From Endozoicomonas atrinae (GTDB taxonomy: Bacteria; Pseudomonadota; Gammaproteobacteria; Pseudomonadales; Endozoicomonadaceae), in contig NZ_LUKQ02000033.1 of assembly GCF_001647025.1 (NCBI RefSeq), forward strand, positions 1-37,421: a DNA stretch of 37,421 bases, in the 5' to 3' direction. Below the pieces are notes generated by a model. The model had not been told where the DNA came from. It was given only the letters and a program-made list of their open reading frames with translations, and made no database searches. Every line of letters begins with the position of its first letter. The first letter of the stretch is position 1. Shown in pieces: positions 15,669 to 24,879 of the stretch. The translations under genes and the position numbers were made by a program.

Positions 15669-17861
15669 CTAACTGGCTGACAAATGCAGCCTGTTTTTAA
15701 CAGAAATCAGCTCTCGCAGACGTTGTCGGGCCTGCTTTTCTCCAGAAAAGTTGCAGGCTACAACCACCTCATGCCAGGAGTGATTCTGAATCACTCGACG
15801 GACAAGAAGCGTTGCGTCCACATTATCTACACCACCAGCCCCAAGTATTCGAAAGGCCACTCTTTTGATGACATCAATGCAATTCTCATATTGCCGCTGC
15901 CCCTCAGTGAAAGAAGTCAGTTCACGCTGATCGTCACAGGACAATGCATAATTTTCACTGACTCGCATTATCGGTTCCATCATGGAAAAGATGACGGTAA
16001 CCACCTCAACATCGAGTCCTTTGAGCTCATCCATTAACAACCACTGCAGCTGGGCCAGGCATTTTTCATGGGCATTATGAATCAAGCGTTTCGCAGAGCA
16101 CGATAATGGCTTGAGCATCAACGCAGAATGGGTACCACTGGCTGCATCCCTGGACAGACCAACCCGAACAGGGACAAAGGAAGAATCCCCCCAGAACTTC
16201 AGAAGGTCATCAGTCGCACCAAACAGTGTACCCAGGTAATCTATTTTCTTATGGGTGGCATCCTGTTGAAGTTTTTCCAGCAGCATTCTGCCCAAACCTA
16301 TTCTCTGACAGTCCGGGTGAACCGCTATTCTTATTACCCGGAACCCCTTCAGGAAAATAGCGTCCGGTAAGCCCAGGTGGTTACTTAGTGACTGAGGGAG
16401 CAAATGACCTCTAACCCTGCGCCTGCCCATCCAGATATCATCTGCCAGATCCGACTCAATACCGCCTTCCCTTGCTGCCAGCAGGACGGAAACCAACCGT
16501 TGCGGCCCATCAAAAAGGCCATACACCTCGATATTCCCACCATCCAGCAGGTGGCGAAGGTCAAATGGCCGTGTCTGGTAATGAGCCAGTACCAGCAAAC
16601 CAAAGATCTGACTTAGCAAGTCTTCATTGAGCAGTAACTCTTCAGATGATATCTGCCGGAAAGTACATTGTTCCGGACTGATAATTTCCGGCTGATCAAT
16701 GACAGACGGTAATGCATTCAGCAGCAGCGCCTTGAATACAAAGGACTCCAGTGGATCTTCCGGCTGCCAGCGAATCGGCTCTTCCATCCTCAGCTCGTGC
16801 CATTGAGGCGTTTTGCTATCAAGAACCTTCCTGAAACGTATTGCAAAGCCACGCCCGGTGCCTTCGTAGCCATGGATAGTGGTGGCATAGACAATTCGAC
16901 TGTAATGAGACAGCATCTTTTCCAACAAGGGTGTAGGAATGGCAGCAGCCTCATCAACCAGCAATAACTGTGTTGCAGGAAGGGTCTGAACCAGGTCATC
17001 CGGGGCAATAAATTGCAGCCTGTTTAAGAGTGCTGCATTTTCTTCACCCAGCACTTTGACGGCATGCTGAAAAAACACATCGGCTGTACTTCTCGAAGGA
17101 GCAGTTATGGTTATCTGCTCAACACCTTCCAGCAATAGCTGAGCCGCTGCAATCCCAAGAGACGCACTTTTACCTCTGCCCCGATCGGCTGTCAGAACCA
17201 ACGGGCGACGACGGTGTCCACGAAGAACTTTGTGAATTGCCTGAACCGCTTGCATCTGTGATTGGCTTTTACAGGGAGCAATTACCATCTCGTCCTTTTC
17301 GCCAGGTGTTTTTTTATCACGATTATTTTTAGCCTCTTGAATCCGCACCACCCCAGCTTGAGTAAAGAGAGAGAGCTGATCAGAGGCTTCAATAATTTGA
17401 GACAAACGTTTCAAATATCGTCCAGAGACATCTTCGAATTGTTGAGGGTAAACCAGCATTCGGCGATGTTCAGGATCGTGAAAATATGGCCATTGATCCA
17501 TCTCAGGCGTTAACAGCACCAAAAGACCACCAGCACATAACGTTCCGCTAATGGCTCCAAATGCATCGACATCAAAGCCTGCATGCGCACTGAAGATAAT
17601 GTTCTGATGCTCTCTGCCTAACCTGGACAGACATTTTTTTGCAGCAATAACCTCTGCATCTGAGGCTGTAAGCCCTGAGAAGCCCTCCCCTATCAGAAGA
17701 ACAGACTCTCCTACCAGGGCTTGTACCATTTCAACCACTTGAGCCTGACACCAGTCAGCATCGCCTGCGCATACCAGAAGACGCCGGTGACCAGAAAGTC
17801 TGGCAGCTGATTTTAGAGATAGAACACGTTCACAAGTGGTAGAAATGGTCTGTTTACTCAT
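15669..17861 (-). CDS. tmcA: tRNA(Met) cytidine acetyltransferase TmcA
   Basis: TmcA makes N4-acetylcytidine at the wobble base of elongator tRNA-Met using acetyl-CoA and ATP. The 730 residues contain an N-terminal domain, then a helicase-like ATPase with Walker A TADRGRGKSA (residues 224-233) and Walker B LLLVDEAAAIP (about 298-308), a GRGFAIRF segment, and a GNAT domain with the acetyl-CoA loop RIAVHPDCQRIGLGRMLLEKL near residue 510. The C-terminal tail (residues about 580-730) is the tRNA-binding part. The start is five bases downstream of the cyclophilin stop, so the two genes form an operon. No strong ribosome binding site is visible, consistent with translational coupling. Confidence 0.95.
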   Translation of the reverse strand: MSKQTISTTCERVLSLKSAARLSGHRRLLVCAGDADWCQAQVVEMVQALVGESVLLIGEGFSGLTASDAEVIAAKKCLSRLGREHQNIIFSAHAGFDVDAFGAISGTLCAGGLLVLLTPEMDQWPYFHDPEHRRMLVYPQQFEDVSGRYLKRLSQIIEASDQLSLFTQAGVVRIQEAKNNRDKKTPGEKDEMVIAPCKSQSQMQAVQAIHKVLRGHRRRPLVLTADRGRGKSASLGIAAAQLLLEGVEQITITAPSRSTADVFFQHAVKVLGEENAALLNRLQFIAPDDLVQTLPATQLLLVDEAAAIPTPLLEKMLSHYSRIVYATTIHGYEGTGRGFAIRFRKVLDSKTPQWHELRMEEPIRWQPEDPLESFVFKALLLNALPSVIDQPEIISPEQCTFRQISSEELLLNEDLLSQIFGLLVLAHYQTRPFDLRHLLDGGNIEVYGLFDGPQRLVSVLLAAREGGIESDLADDIWMGRRRVRGHLLPQSLSNHLGLPDAIFLKGFRVIRIAVHPDCQRIGLGRMLLEKLQQDATHKKIDYLGTLFGATDDLLKFWGDSSFVPVRVGLSRDAASGTHSALMLKPLSCSAKRLIHNAHEKCLAQLQWLLMDELKGLDVEVVTVIFSMMEPIMRVSENYALSCDDQRELTSFTEGQRQYENCIDVIKRVAFRILGAGGVDNVDATLLVRRVIQNHSWHEVVVACNFSGEKQARQRLRELISVKNRLHLSAS

Positions 17862-17866
17862 GGGTA

Positions 17867-18511
17867 TCAGGAAGCCTTAGGCTCGGCTTTAGCCGGCTTC
17901 TTCCCCTCTTTCACAACATACGCTTTATTGATAATAACAGAGTCAACCGGTACATCACCGTGTGGACCACGATAACCCGTCTTCACCCCGGCGATACTGT
18001 CTACTACATCCATTCCTTTAACAACATGACCAAAGACCGCATAACCCGCCTTATAAGGCTTACCATTCAGGAATTCATTGTCTTTGAGATTGATAAAAAA
18101 CTGGGAGGTTGCGCTGTCAACAATCTGGGTTCTGGCCATGGCAATAGAGCCACGACTGTTTGCCAGACGCTGATTCAGCAGCGACTCGTTTTTGATCGGG
18201 GCTCGGGTTGCCCGCTGGCTCATATCCGGGGTAAAGCCTCCCCCCTGAATCATGAAGTCATTAATCACCCGATGAAAAACCAGGCCATTGTAGAAGCCAC
18301 TTTCAACATACTCGATAAAATTATTCACGGTAACGGGCGCTTCTTCAGGCGCCAACATCAGGACAATATCGCCTTTATTGGTTTCCAGAACTACCTGGAA
18401 CGATTCCACCTTATTCTTAGCGGATTCGGAAGGCTCTGTCACCGCACCATACGCTATGGTTGTCAAAAAAAGGATGGTGCTTCCAAGCAGCCAGTTTCTC
18501 ATCTGACGCAT
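17867..18511 (-). CDS. ppiA: periplasmic peptidyl-prolyl cis-trans isomerase, cyclophilin type
   Basis: The protein speeds proline isomerisation in folding periplasmic proteins. Residues 1-23 form a signal peptide (basic MRQMRNW, hydrophobic core, cleavage near AYGA). The cyclophilin domain follows: VVLETNKGDIVLML, FYNGLVFHRVINDFMIQGGGF (with the catalytic Arg in FHRV), SRGSIAMART, SQFFINLKDNEFL and YAVFGHVVKGMDVV. The last residues are Lys/Ala-rich. It resembles E. coli PpiA more than cytosolic PpiB because of the signal peptide. The start at 18511 has GGAGAG upstream (complement of 18516-18521). It is the first gene of an operon with tmcA. Confidence 0.9.
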   Translation of the reverse strand: MRQMRNWLLGSTILFLTTIAYGAVTEPSESAKNKVESFQVVLETNKGDIVLMLAPEEAPVTVNNFIEYVESGFYNGLVFHRVINDFMIQGGGFTPDMSQRATRAPIKNESLLNQRLANSRGSIAMARTQIVDSATSQFFINLKDNEFLNGKPYKAGYAVFGHVVKGMDVVDSIAGVKTGYRGPHGDVPVDSVIINKAYVVKEGKKPAKAEPKAS

Positions 18512-18655
18512 TTATTCTCTCCAAAGCAGAAAAAGTTAAAAACACTTTATGCTATACAATCGGATAGACAGTAAATGCTCTGGAGCAAGAAAAAAAGCCT
18601 ATTTAGCATCTGATGTTTTTTCACTGAGAAATCATCAAAAGAAATACGCGAGGGC

Positions 18656-18683
18656 TTGCAAATAGAGTTCGTTAGGGTAATAT
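18656..18683 (+). promoter_or_regulatory. promoter of tRNA-Pro(GGG) with G+C-rich discriminator
   Basis: TTGCAA (18656-18661) and TAATAT (18678-18683) are separated by 16 bases. A G+C-rich stretch (ACGCCCCGCC) follows, of the type that makes stable-RNA promoters sensitive to the stringent response. The tRNA starts about 50 bases downstream. Confidence 0.7.
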
Positions 18684-18733
18684 ACGCCCCGCCTGAAGGG
18701 ACAAAAAAAACGCTTTTTATCCTTTCTATGTGT

Positions 18734-18810
18734 CGGAGCGTAGCGCAGCCTGGTAGCGCACCACAATGGGGTTGTGGGGGTCGGAGGTTCAAATCCTCTC
18801 GCTCCGACCA
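18734..18810 (+). tRNA. tRNA-Pro (anticodon GGG)
   Basis: The 77-base cloverleaf has acceptor stem CGGAGCG/CGCTCCG, D arm with GCGCAGCCTGGTAGCGC, anticodon stem CCACA/TGTGG with loop ATGGGGT (anticodon GGG), TpsiC loop GGTTCAAATC and encoded CCA. It is nearly the same in layout as E. coli proL-type tRNA. A T run (TTCTTTTTT) follows without a hairpin. Confidence 0.95.
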
Positions 18811-18850
18811 GACATTTCTTTTTTACCCCAATTTCTTGCTTCCCGAAAGC

Positions 18851-18865
18851 CCAATATAATATTGG
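18851..18865. promoter_or_regulatory. perfect palindrome upstream of the YjiH-type gene
   Basis: CCAATATAATATTGG has perfect 7-bp arms around a central A. It lies in the 235-base gap between tRNA-Pro and the membrane protein gene, about 180 bases before the start codon. It could be an operator for a dimeric regulator; there is no direct support. Confidence 0.4.
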
Positions 18866-19045
18866 TCACTCTTGCCTGACAAATAATCCCAATCCAAGAA
18901 AAGTGCTTTTTTCCACCGCCTCATACCACCAAAATTCTTAATCAAATAATTCCTCAGCAAAAACACACAGCAATCAATAACCAGAAGAACTACCATTAAC
19001 TGTTCATTTCATCCCAAAGAAGAATAATCCAGAGGATTAAGTGAA

Positions 19046-20359
19046 GTGAATCAGCAGAAACTATCAAAGCACTCCTTTATCCATTGGTGCAAATTCATTG
19101 GGCTGAGCAGTATCGGTTTTCTGATGTTTTTCATTCCGATCAACCTGCATGGCGTCAAAAGCATCCTAATAGACCATATTGTGCTCTGGATTAAACACGG
19201 CATGGGAGAATATGCTGGATTTTATGCGCTGGTCATGGTGATCGCCGGAACTCTTTTACCTATTTGTAACGGAAGCCTGCTTCAGAAGCCGGGTGAAAAA
19301 TATTTCCTCGGCCTTAAATGCCTCGGCCTGTTACTTACCGTATTCGCCCTGTTTGAAACAGGCCCTGCTTTATTACATGAACCGGACGCACTTCCTTTCC
19401 TGCTGAACAAACTGGTAATACCCGTCAGCTTGATTGTTCCTGTCGGCTCTGTATTTCTTATGCTTCTGGTCAGTTACGGATTGCTTGAAAGTACTGGCGT
19501 TATATTACACAGAATCATGATGCCAATCTGGCGCACTCCCGGTCGTTCAGCCATTGATGCGGTTGCGTCATTCGTTGGCAGTTATTCAACCGCACTGTTA
19601 ATCACCAACCGGCTTTATATCAATGGTCTGTACAGCGCCAGACAGGCTGCTATCATCGCCACCGGCTTTTCAACCGTATCAGCAACCACCATGATCGCGA
19701 TTGCCAAAACCTTGAATCTGATGGAGATATGGAACCTGTATTTCTGGACAACACTGGCTGTCACTTTCATGGTCACCGCCATTACCGCCCGGATTCCACC
19801 ACTATCAACCATCAACGGCTTGCAACAAGCTGACGCTCAAGAGAAAAATAAGCCTTTCAACAAAAAGCTCTTTAAAACAGCCCTGGAACAGGGACTTCAG
19901 GCAGCAGCAAAGGCTCCAAGATTGACAGAAAATCTTCTCCAAAACCTCAAAGACGGAATAATCATGACCATTACGATTATTCCTACAATTATGTCCATCG
20001 GTACAATTGGACTACTGACAGCCAAGTACACGCCTGTATTCGATTGGATTGGCTATTTATTCTATCCGGTTATCTGGATCTGGGGCATAGACAATGGCAT
20101 GGAACTTGCCAAAGCCAGCGCAACAGGCCTGACTGAAATATTTCTACCTGCGATGCTTATGCAGGATGCCAATCTGAGCGCACGCCTTGCCGCCGGAATT
20201 GTCTGCGTATCCCCTATTCTGTTCTTTTCAGCATCCATCCCCTGCATACTGGCAACCAACATCCCCCTGACAGTCAGGCAGCTGATAATGGTCTGGTTTA
20301 TGCGCACCTTGCTAACACTGGCACTGGCTATTCCCATATCACTCTTCCTGGTCAATTAA
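19046..20359 (+). CDS. yjiH: YjiH family membrane protein (nucleoside-recognition GATE domain)
   Basis: This 437-residue inner-membrane protein has about ten hydrophobic helices. The first half contains LLESTGVILHRIMMPIWRTPGRSAIDAVASFVGSYSTALLITNRLY, and the second half repeats the style with IMTITIIPTIMSIGTIGLLTA and GLTEIFLPAML. This two-fold pattern with GRSA and SYSTALL is typical of the 'nucleoside recognition' (GATE) domain of YjiH-type proteins, whose transported substrate is not established. A loop of about 50 hydrophilic residues (after TINGLQQADAQEKNK) joins the halves. The start codon is GTG 19046, preceded by AGAGGA nine bases away. It appears monocistronic. Confidence 0.75.
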   Translation: MNQQKLSKHSFIHWCKFIGLSSIGFLMFFIPINLHGVKSILIDHIVLWIKHGMGEYAGFYALVMVIAGTLLPICNGSLLQKPGEKYFLGLKCLGLLLTVFALFETGPALLHEPDALPFLLNKLVIPVSLIVPVGSVFLMLLVSYGLLESTGVILHRIMMPIWRTPGRSAIDAVASFVGSYSTALLITNRLYINGLYSARQAAIIATGFSTVSATTMIAIAKTLNLMEIWNLYFWTTLAVTFMVTAITARIPPLSTINGLQQADAQEKNKPFNKKLFKTALEQGLQAAAKAPRLTENLLQNLKDGIIMTITIIPTIMSIGTIGLLTAKYTPVFDWIGYLFYPVIWIWGIDNGMELAKASATGLTEIFLPAMLMQDANLSARLAAGIVCVSPILFFSASIPCILATNIPLTVRQLIMVWFMRTLLTLALAIPISLFLVN

Positions 20360-20636
20360 AACTTACCAGGTGGCGCTCTAAAGGCACATCATGAAAGACT
20401 TGCGCGTAATTATCTGGCAATACTTCAAACAGCAGCCACCATGACCTGCGCCGTTCGCCTTTATGCCCTTTGGGTATTGCCTTAGTGTGTAATCAACTGG
20501 TCTCACGACTAATTAAGCCCCCCTAGATAGTCGTAAACGTACTCAAGCCGGATTTATCGCCTTTACTCAATTTTTCCTTACAAATGCCGACTCTGGATAA
20601 AATTGACTAAGCACTCTGGACACGGGGGCGAGAATA
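20360..20636. other. intergenic region upstream of the 542-residue protein
   Basis: This gap holds the palindromic element at 20416-20481. The remaining 155 bases before the next start are otherwise plain, with no clear promoter. GGGGG at about 20625 may serve as a ribosome binding site for the ATG at 20637. Confidence 0.4.
20416..20481. repeat. second palindromic repeat, 66 bp, perfect 8-bp ends
   Basis: GGCAATAC (20416-20423) and GTATTGCC (20474-20481) are perfect inverted ends. On the minus strand the element begins GGCAATACCCAAAGGGCAT and ends TTTGAAGTATTGCC, with GGCGCAGGTCATGGTGGC inside. The ATACCCAAAGG start and the TTGAAGTAT end resemble the element at 10523-10614 and the Yersinia-type palindromic repeats, so the two are probably related. 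Confidence 0.55.
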
Positions 20637-22265
20637 ATGGGGCCTGTAGAAATTAATCCTGGTATATACACTCTTCAGAAGAGGTCTGATGCAGTAAAAC
20701 TGGCAAATGCCATTTCAGATATCAAAGAAAAAAGTCGGGCTGCCAGAATCTGGCAAATGATTAAATCGGGTATTACCCGCAGAGTAAATCTGCCTGCCCC
20801 CACTACGGTTGCAGAGTATGACAGCCTGAAAGCAGTACAAACCTTACTATCAGCCCTTGAAGAAAAAAAACTATGTACCCGTAAAATCAGCCCATTTGAC
20901 CTGCCTAAGGACTTCAGCTGGAGTCATGGAGCAGCCAAAAAACTGTCACGCCAGATTGTCTTAAGACATTGGACTACGCCTGGCATGAAGCACTCCAGCA
21001 TTCATACAGCCTTATCAATAAAAGACAAAGACTTAGATATCAATCAATACATTGCCTGGGTACCAAGGCCGTACAGACAGGAAAAAGAAAACTGGTCTAA
21101 ATCCAGTAATATTGTTAAAAGAGCGCTGGCTCCACTGAAAAGAAGCCTGTTTGACGGACCTAAAATAAGGCTGGAAGAGCTGTCATCTAAAGATTTTCCA
21201 TATTCACCGCCGAGCTATCGGGATGAGAAGGGACTTTACATAAATCCTAAGACAAAATTCAAACTTCAAGATGGTGCTAAAGCCCGTGAACTGCTGAAAA
21301 AAGCAAACACACCAACTCCAGAGCCAGCATCGAGTGAAAGAGCCGAGCAGGATGAAACCGAAAAACAAGACCGTCAGGAAAAACCAAAAAATAGGATAAA
21401 AAGGCTGTTTAATCGGCGGCGAAAGAAGCAGAAAGTCGGGATTCAGGCAAATGCACCGCAGGAAAAACCAGAAACACCACCACCCCCTCAGATAACTGAT
21501 GAAATCATAAAACAGGCAAACTACAAGCCACTGCCTTCTCAGAAGGCATCCAGCAAAAACAATAATGACTGGCAAAGACGAGCTGAAAAGCATTATTTGC
21601 CCTGCATTGGGCCTGCTACAGACCTCGAGACAAACAGAAGCAAATTTGTATTATTTGGTCTTAAGCAGGAGAAAATGCTTGCAAGATGGAATGAAGTTTA
21701 TAGCCCGGATCACCCTGAACATTACTACCAGCAGTTCAGTAAAGAGCATAACTGCTCTGGGATGACCCTGCATCTTCTCAAGTCAGGTGGCTCTGAAATG
21801 TATGAGAAGTTTTCGACCCGCTTTGTCACAACTCAAGGCGATATGGAAGACTATGCCGAAAAACTTATGACAAAACTGGACAACTTGAATGAATACGTTG
21901 ATAAATTAAACGAAAAAATGACAGACTTCCAAACACCCAACAACCCGGCTCTCCCATTACTAACAATCGCTGAAAAATTGTCTGGAGTTGTTGACAAGTA
22001 CACCCTGCCAAGCAAGTGGCGTGCTCATTTTAAAAATGCAGTAAGAGGCATAGAATCTTTAGAGCAAGCTCGTCAGGCAGGTGCTGGGTTTGACGAATTG
22101 AACCCAATTGCTCAAAAACTAACAACCGCAATCAGGGGGATCCATATAGCATGTGATGATAACGGCCTTCTCGAAGACAGTCTGGATTTCGCCCTTCAGG
22201 CCTTCAGGATTCTGCAAAACACAATGATCGAAGCCTATAAATCAGAAGTTCCAGATGGCCAATGA
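20637..22265 (+). CDS. protein of unknown function, possible permuted papain-fold enzyme
   Basis: I do not recognise this 542-residue protein. Two segments are suggestive: MKHSSIHTALSI followed by NQYIAWVPRP (residues 117-145), and HNCSGMTLHLLKSGG (residues 371-385). A His followed by beta-strands and Y-I-x-W-x-P, and later an Asn-Cys-Ser-x-x-x-x-x-x-Leu-x-x-Gly-Gly helix, is the arrangement of circularly permuted NlpC/P60-like papain folds; candidate residues would be His119 or His123 and Cys373. Residues 228-310 are Pro/Glu/Lys-rich and contain a very basic stretch RIKRLFNRRRKKQK (253-266). The C-terminal 130 residues look helical. There is no signal peptide or membrane segment. It stands alone; such proteins are common among candidate effectors of host-associated bacteria, which remains inference. 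Confidence 0.6.
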   Translation: MGPVEINPGIYTLQKRSDAVKLANAISDIKEKSRAARIWQMIKSGITRRVNLPAPTTVAEYDSLKAVQTLLSALEEKKLCTRKISPFDLPKDFSWSHGAAKKLSRQIVLRHWTTPGMKHSSIHTALSIKDKDLDINQYIAWVPRPYRQEKENWSKSSNIVKRALAPLKRSLFDGPKIRLEELSSKDFPYSPPSYRDEKGLYINPKTKFKLQDGAKARELLKKANTPTPEPASSERAEQDETEKQDRQEKPKNRIKRLFNRRRKKQKVGIQANAPQEKPETPPPPQITDEIIKQANYKPLPSQKASSKNNNDWQRRAEKHYLPCIGPATDLETNRSKFVLFGLKQEKMLARWNEVYSPDHPEHYYQQFSKEHNCSGMTLHLLKSGGSEMYEKFSTRFVTTQGDMEDYAEKLMTKLDNLNEYVDKLNEKMTDFQTPNNPALPLLTIAEKLSGVVDKYTLPSKWRAHFKNAVRGIESLEQARQAGAGFDELNPIAQKLTTAIRGIHIACDDNGLLEDSLDFALQAFRILQNTMIEAYKSEVPDGQ

Positions 22266-22292
22266 GATAACCAGGCAGTTAGAAATAAAGAA

Positions 22293-22308
22293 CCCTGCAA
22301 AAGCAGGG
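22293..22308 (-). terminator. terminator of clpX
   Basis: CCCTGC (22293-22298) and GCAGGG (22303-22308) pair around an AAAA loop. On the minus strand the stem is followed by the T-rich TTCTTTATTT. It lies 24 bases past the clpX stop. Confidence 0.65.
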
Positions 22309-22331
22309 CCTATAATCAGAACACTAACGCA

Positions 22332-23633
22332 TCACTTGTCAGAAAGCGCTGTTTTCGGTGTTTCAGCATTCTCATAAATCAATAGCGGCTCAGAGTCACC
22401 ATTGATAACCGATGCATCAATCACCACCTTGGAAATGCTCTTATCGGACGGAATCTCATACATTGAGTCAAGCAGTACCGCCTCAAGGATAGAGCGCAGG
22501 CCTCGAGCTCCGGTTTTACGCTCCATTGCTTTTTTCGCGACCGCACGAAGCGCATCCTGACGAAAATCGACTTCCACCTCTTCCATATCGAAGAGCTTAC
22601 TGTACTGCTTGGTCAGTGCATTCTTGGGCTCAACAAGGATACGCACCAGCGCCTCTTCATCCAGCTCTTCAAGCGTGGCAATGACAGGCAGACGACCAAC
22701 AAACTCAGGGATAAGACCGAATTTCACCAGATCTTCCGGCTCAACTTCTTTAAAGGTTTCACCCAGGTCCTTCTTGTCATCCTTGCTGCTGACTTCCGCA
22801 GAGAAGCCAATACCAGATTTGTCAGTACGACCACGAATCACTTTATCCAGACCGGCAAAAGCACCGCCACAAATAAAGAGAATATTGGAGGTATCAACCT
22901 GCAGGAACTCCTGCTGAGGATGCTTGCGCCCTCCCTGAGGAGGAACCGATGCAACCGTACCCTCAATCAGCTTGAGCAGAGCCTGTTGAACACCCTCGCC
23001 GGAAACATCCCGGGTGATGGATGGGTTATCAGACTTACGGGAAATTTTGTCAATTTCATCAATGTAGACAATGCCCATCTGAGCTTTTTCTACATCGTAA
23101 TCGCATTTCTGCAGCAGCTTCTGAATGATATTTTCAACGTCTTCACCGACATAGCCAGCTTCAGTCAAGGTAGTGGCATCAGCAATGGTGAATGGCACGT
23201 TGAGCATGCGAGCCAGCGTTTCAGCAAGCAGCGTCTTACCGCTTCCAGTAGGCCCTATCAGAAGGATATTACTTTTACCCAGTTCAACTTCATCTTTCTT
23301 CTTGTCGCCCTTGGCATCGCCAAAACGCAGGCGCTTGTAGTGGTTGTATACCGCTACGGATAAGACTTTCTTGGCCCGGGGCTGGCCAATTACGTACTCG
23401 TCGAGAGTTTCCTTGATCTCGCGAGGGATCGGCAGCTTATCAGAAGACTCTTCGCCACTGCTGTCCTGAATTTCTTCACGGATGATATCGTTGCATAGGT
23501 CAACACATTCATCACATATGAATACGGAAGGGCCGGCAATCAGCTTGCGTACTTCATGCTGACTCTTTCCGCAGAAAGAGCAGTACAACAGTTTGCTGCT
23601 GTCTTCACCCTTGCCGCTTGTTTCGTCGGTCAT
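22332..23633 (-). CDS. clpX: ATP-dependent Clp protease ATP-binding subunit ClpX
   Basis: ClpX is the AAA+ unfoldase that feeds substrates into ClpP. The 433 residues begin with the zinc-binding domain (YCSFCGK...[10 protein letters not shown]; Cys18, Cys21, Cys40, Cys43). Walker A is GPTGSGKT and Walker B is VYIDEIDKI. The pore and sensor regions ([32 protein letters not shown]) and the sensor-2 [10 protein letters not shown] are intact, as is the IGF-type ClpP-contact loop (SGIGFS). Length and sequence are standard. It is separated from clpP by 403 bases, more than usual, so it may have its own promoter. Confidence 0.98.
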   Translation of the reverse strand: MTDETSGKGEDSSKLLYCSFCGKSQHEVRKLIAGPSVFICDECVDLCNDIIREEIQDSSGEESSDKLPIPREIKETLDEYVIGQPRAKKVLSVAVYNHYKRLRFGDAKGDKKKDEVELGKSNILLIGPTGSGKTLLAETLARMLNVPFTIADATTLTEAGYVGEDVENIIQKLLQKCDYDVEKAQMGIVYIDEIDKISRKSDNPSITRDVSGEGVQQALLKLIEGTVASVPPQGGRKHPQQEFLQVDTSNILFICGGAFAGLDKVIRGRTDKSGIGFSAEVSSKDDKKDLGETFKEVEPEDLVKFGLIPEFVGRLPVIATLEELDEEALVRILVEPKNALTKQYSKLFDMEEVEVDFRQDALRAVAKKAMERKTGARGLRSILEAVLLDSMYEIPSDKSISKVVIDASVINGDSEPLLIYENAETPKTALSDK

Positions 23634-24036
23634 TCGATTACCCTGTTATACGGACAATGCCTGCCCTGCACTTGTCAATGAAAATAGACCTGCCAGTCAA
23701 ACTGATCAAAGGCCATTCCATGATTCACGATTACATGCCTGATAAGATGCAGGCATTGAGGCATGTTTTCAAGTGCTTGATCCGCGTGAAACCAGAATTC
23801 ATGCCCTGACCATCCGGGACCATGCATGCTTCTGGAAAGCTATTCTGATAGGGGCCTCCATATCAGGAGAACCCAACCAATAAGTTAGTGTTCAACGACT
23901 TCGGATAAAAATCAACCTGCAGGAGTCATTAACAATGAAAATAGCACACTGCACAGAGGCTATTTTCATTGAATGCAGGATAGCATCTCGCTGGAGATAA
24001 CAAAGGTAGCCCTAGACTCATTACAAGCCGCTCAGC
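23634..24036. other. 403-bp clpP-clpX spacer with several inverted repeats
   Basis: No gene is apparent. The spacer contains the perfect 13-bp inverted repeat at 23933-23971 (separate entry) and a further copy of its arm motif, CAATGAAAATAG, near 23677. It also holds ATGCCTG/CAGGCAT (23735-23741 and 23750-23756) and CTGATA/TATCAG (23845-23850 and 23861-23866). It is expected to hold a clpX promoter or processing site. Confidence 0.5.
23933..23971. repeat. perfect 13-bp inverted repeat between clpP and clpX
   Basis: CAATGAAAATAGC (23933-23945) pairs perfectly with GCTATTTTCATTG (23959-23971) across a 13-base loop. It lies 66 bases past the clpP stop. No T run follows on the minus strand, so it is more likely an RNA stability or processing hairpin or a protein-binding site than a terminator. 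Confidence 0.65.
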
Positions 24037-24687
24037 TTATTCTTTGTCTTTCTTACCGCCTTCACCACGACGATTCATGACCTGGTCAATCAGGCCATAT
24101 TCAACCGCCTCATCGCCATTCATAAAGTTATCACGATCAGTATCACGTTCAATAACTTCAAGTGGCTGACCGGTATGATGCGCCAGAACATGGTTCAGCT
24201 TACTCCGGATGCTCAGGATTTCTTTGGCATGAATTTCGATATCAGATGCCTGTCCCTGAAAGCCACCCAGCGGCTGATGAATCATCACCCTGGAGTGCGG
24301 TAGACAGTAACGCTTACCTGCTGCACCACCGGCAAGCAGCAGCGCTCCCATGCTGGCAGCCTGACCAATACACATGGTCGAAACATCAGGCTTGATAAAC
24401 TGCATAGTGTCATAAATTGACATCCCGGCAGTTACAGACCCACCTGGAGAGTTGATATACAGGTGAATATCCTTGTCCGGATTTTCGGATTCAAGAAACA
24501 GCAGCTGAGCAACCACCAGATTTGCCATATGATCTTCAACCTGGCCTACCAGGAAGATCACTCGCTCTTTAAGGAGGCGGGAATAGATATCGTAAGAACG
24601 CTCACCTCTGGCCGATTGTTCAACAACAATAGGTACCAGTCCTGAGTTGGTGATCGCGACGGCGTGCGGGTCTATCAGATTGGACAT
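24037..24687 (-). CDS. clpP: ATP-dependent Clp protease proteolytic subunit ClpP
   Basis: ClpP is the serine peptidase that forms the 14-subunit chamber used by ClpX. The catalytic Ser lies in GQAASMGA and the catalytic His in [13 protein letters not shown], with the Asp in the ERDTDRDNF region. [27 protein letters not shown] is the standard core. The frame stays open to 24768, but homology begins at about [11 protein letters not shown] and the ATG at 24687 gives the usual length (216 residues) with AAGGAG/AGGA upstream. It follows tig in the same direction with about 190 bases between them. Confidence 0.97.
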   Translation of the reverse strand: MSNLIDPHAVAITNSGLVPIVVEQSARGERSYDIYSRLLKERVIFLVGQVEDHMANLVVAQLLFLESENPDKDIHLYINSPGGSVTAGMSIYDTMQFIKPDVSTMCIGQAASMGALLLAGGAAGKRYCLPHSRVMIHQPLGGFQGQASDIEIHAKEILSIRSKLNHVLAHHTGQPLEVIERDTDRDNFMNGDEAVEYGLIDQVMNRRGEGGKKDKE

Positions 24688-24879
24688 ATCCTGTCTTAAC
24701 TCCTTGCCAAGTCGAAGAAAAGCGACTGCTCTACCAGTCATAAAAACTGACAGATTAGTCGCTTGCATACCAGATTAAAACGACCGGAGTCGGTAAAACC
24801 TTAGCTGCTTATCAGGGGAATTGGTATAACTGCCACCCATTCCCCACGCCCTTCATTAAGAGCTCTTCTACAAGCGGAA

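Noticed and set aside
13700-15700. Ter site near the Tus-like gene
   Set aside because: I looked for sequences close to the E. coli Ter core (ATGTTGTAACTA) on both strands and found no convincing match; the site may differ in this lineage.
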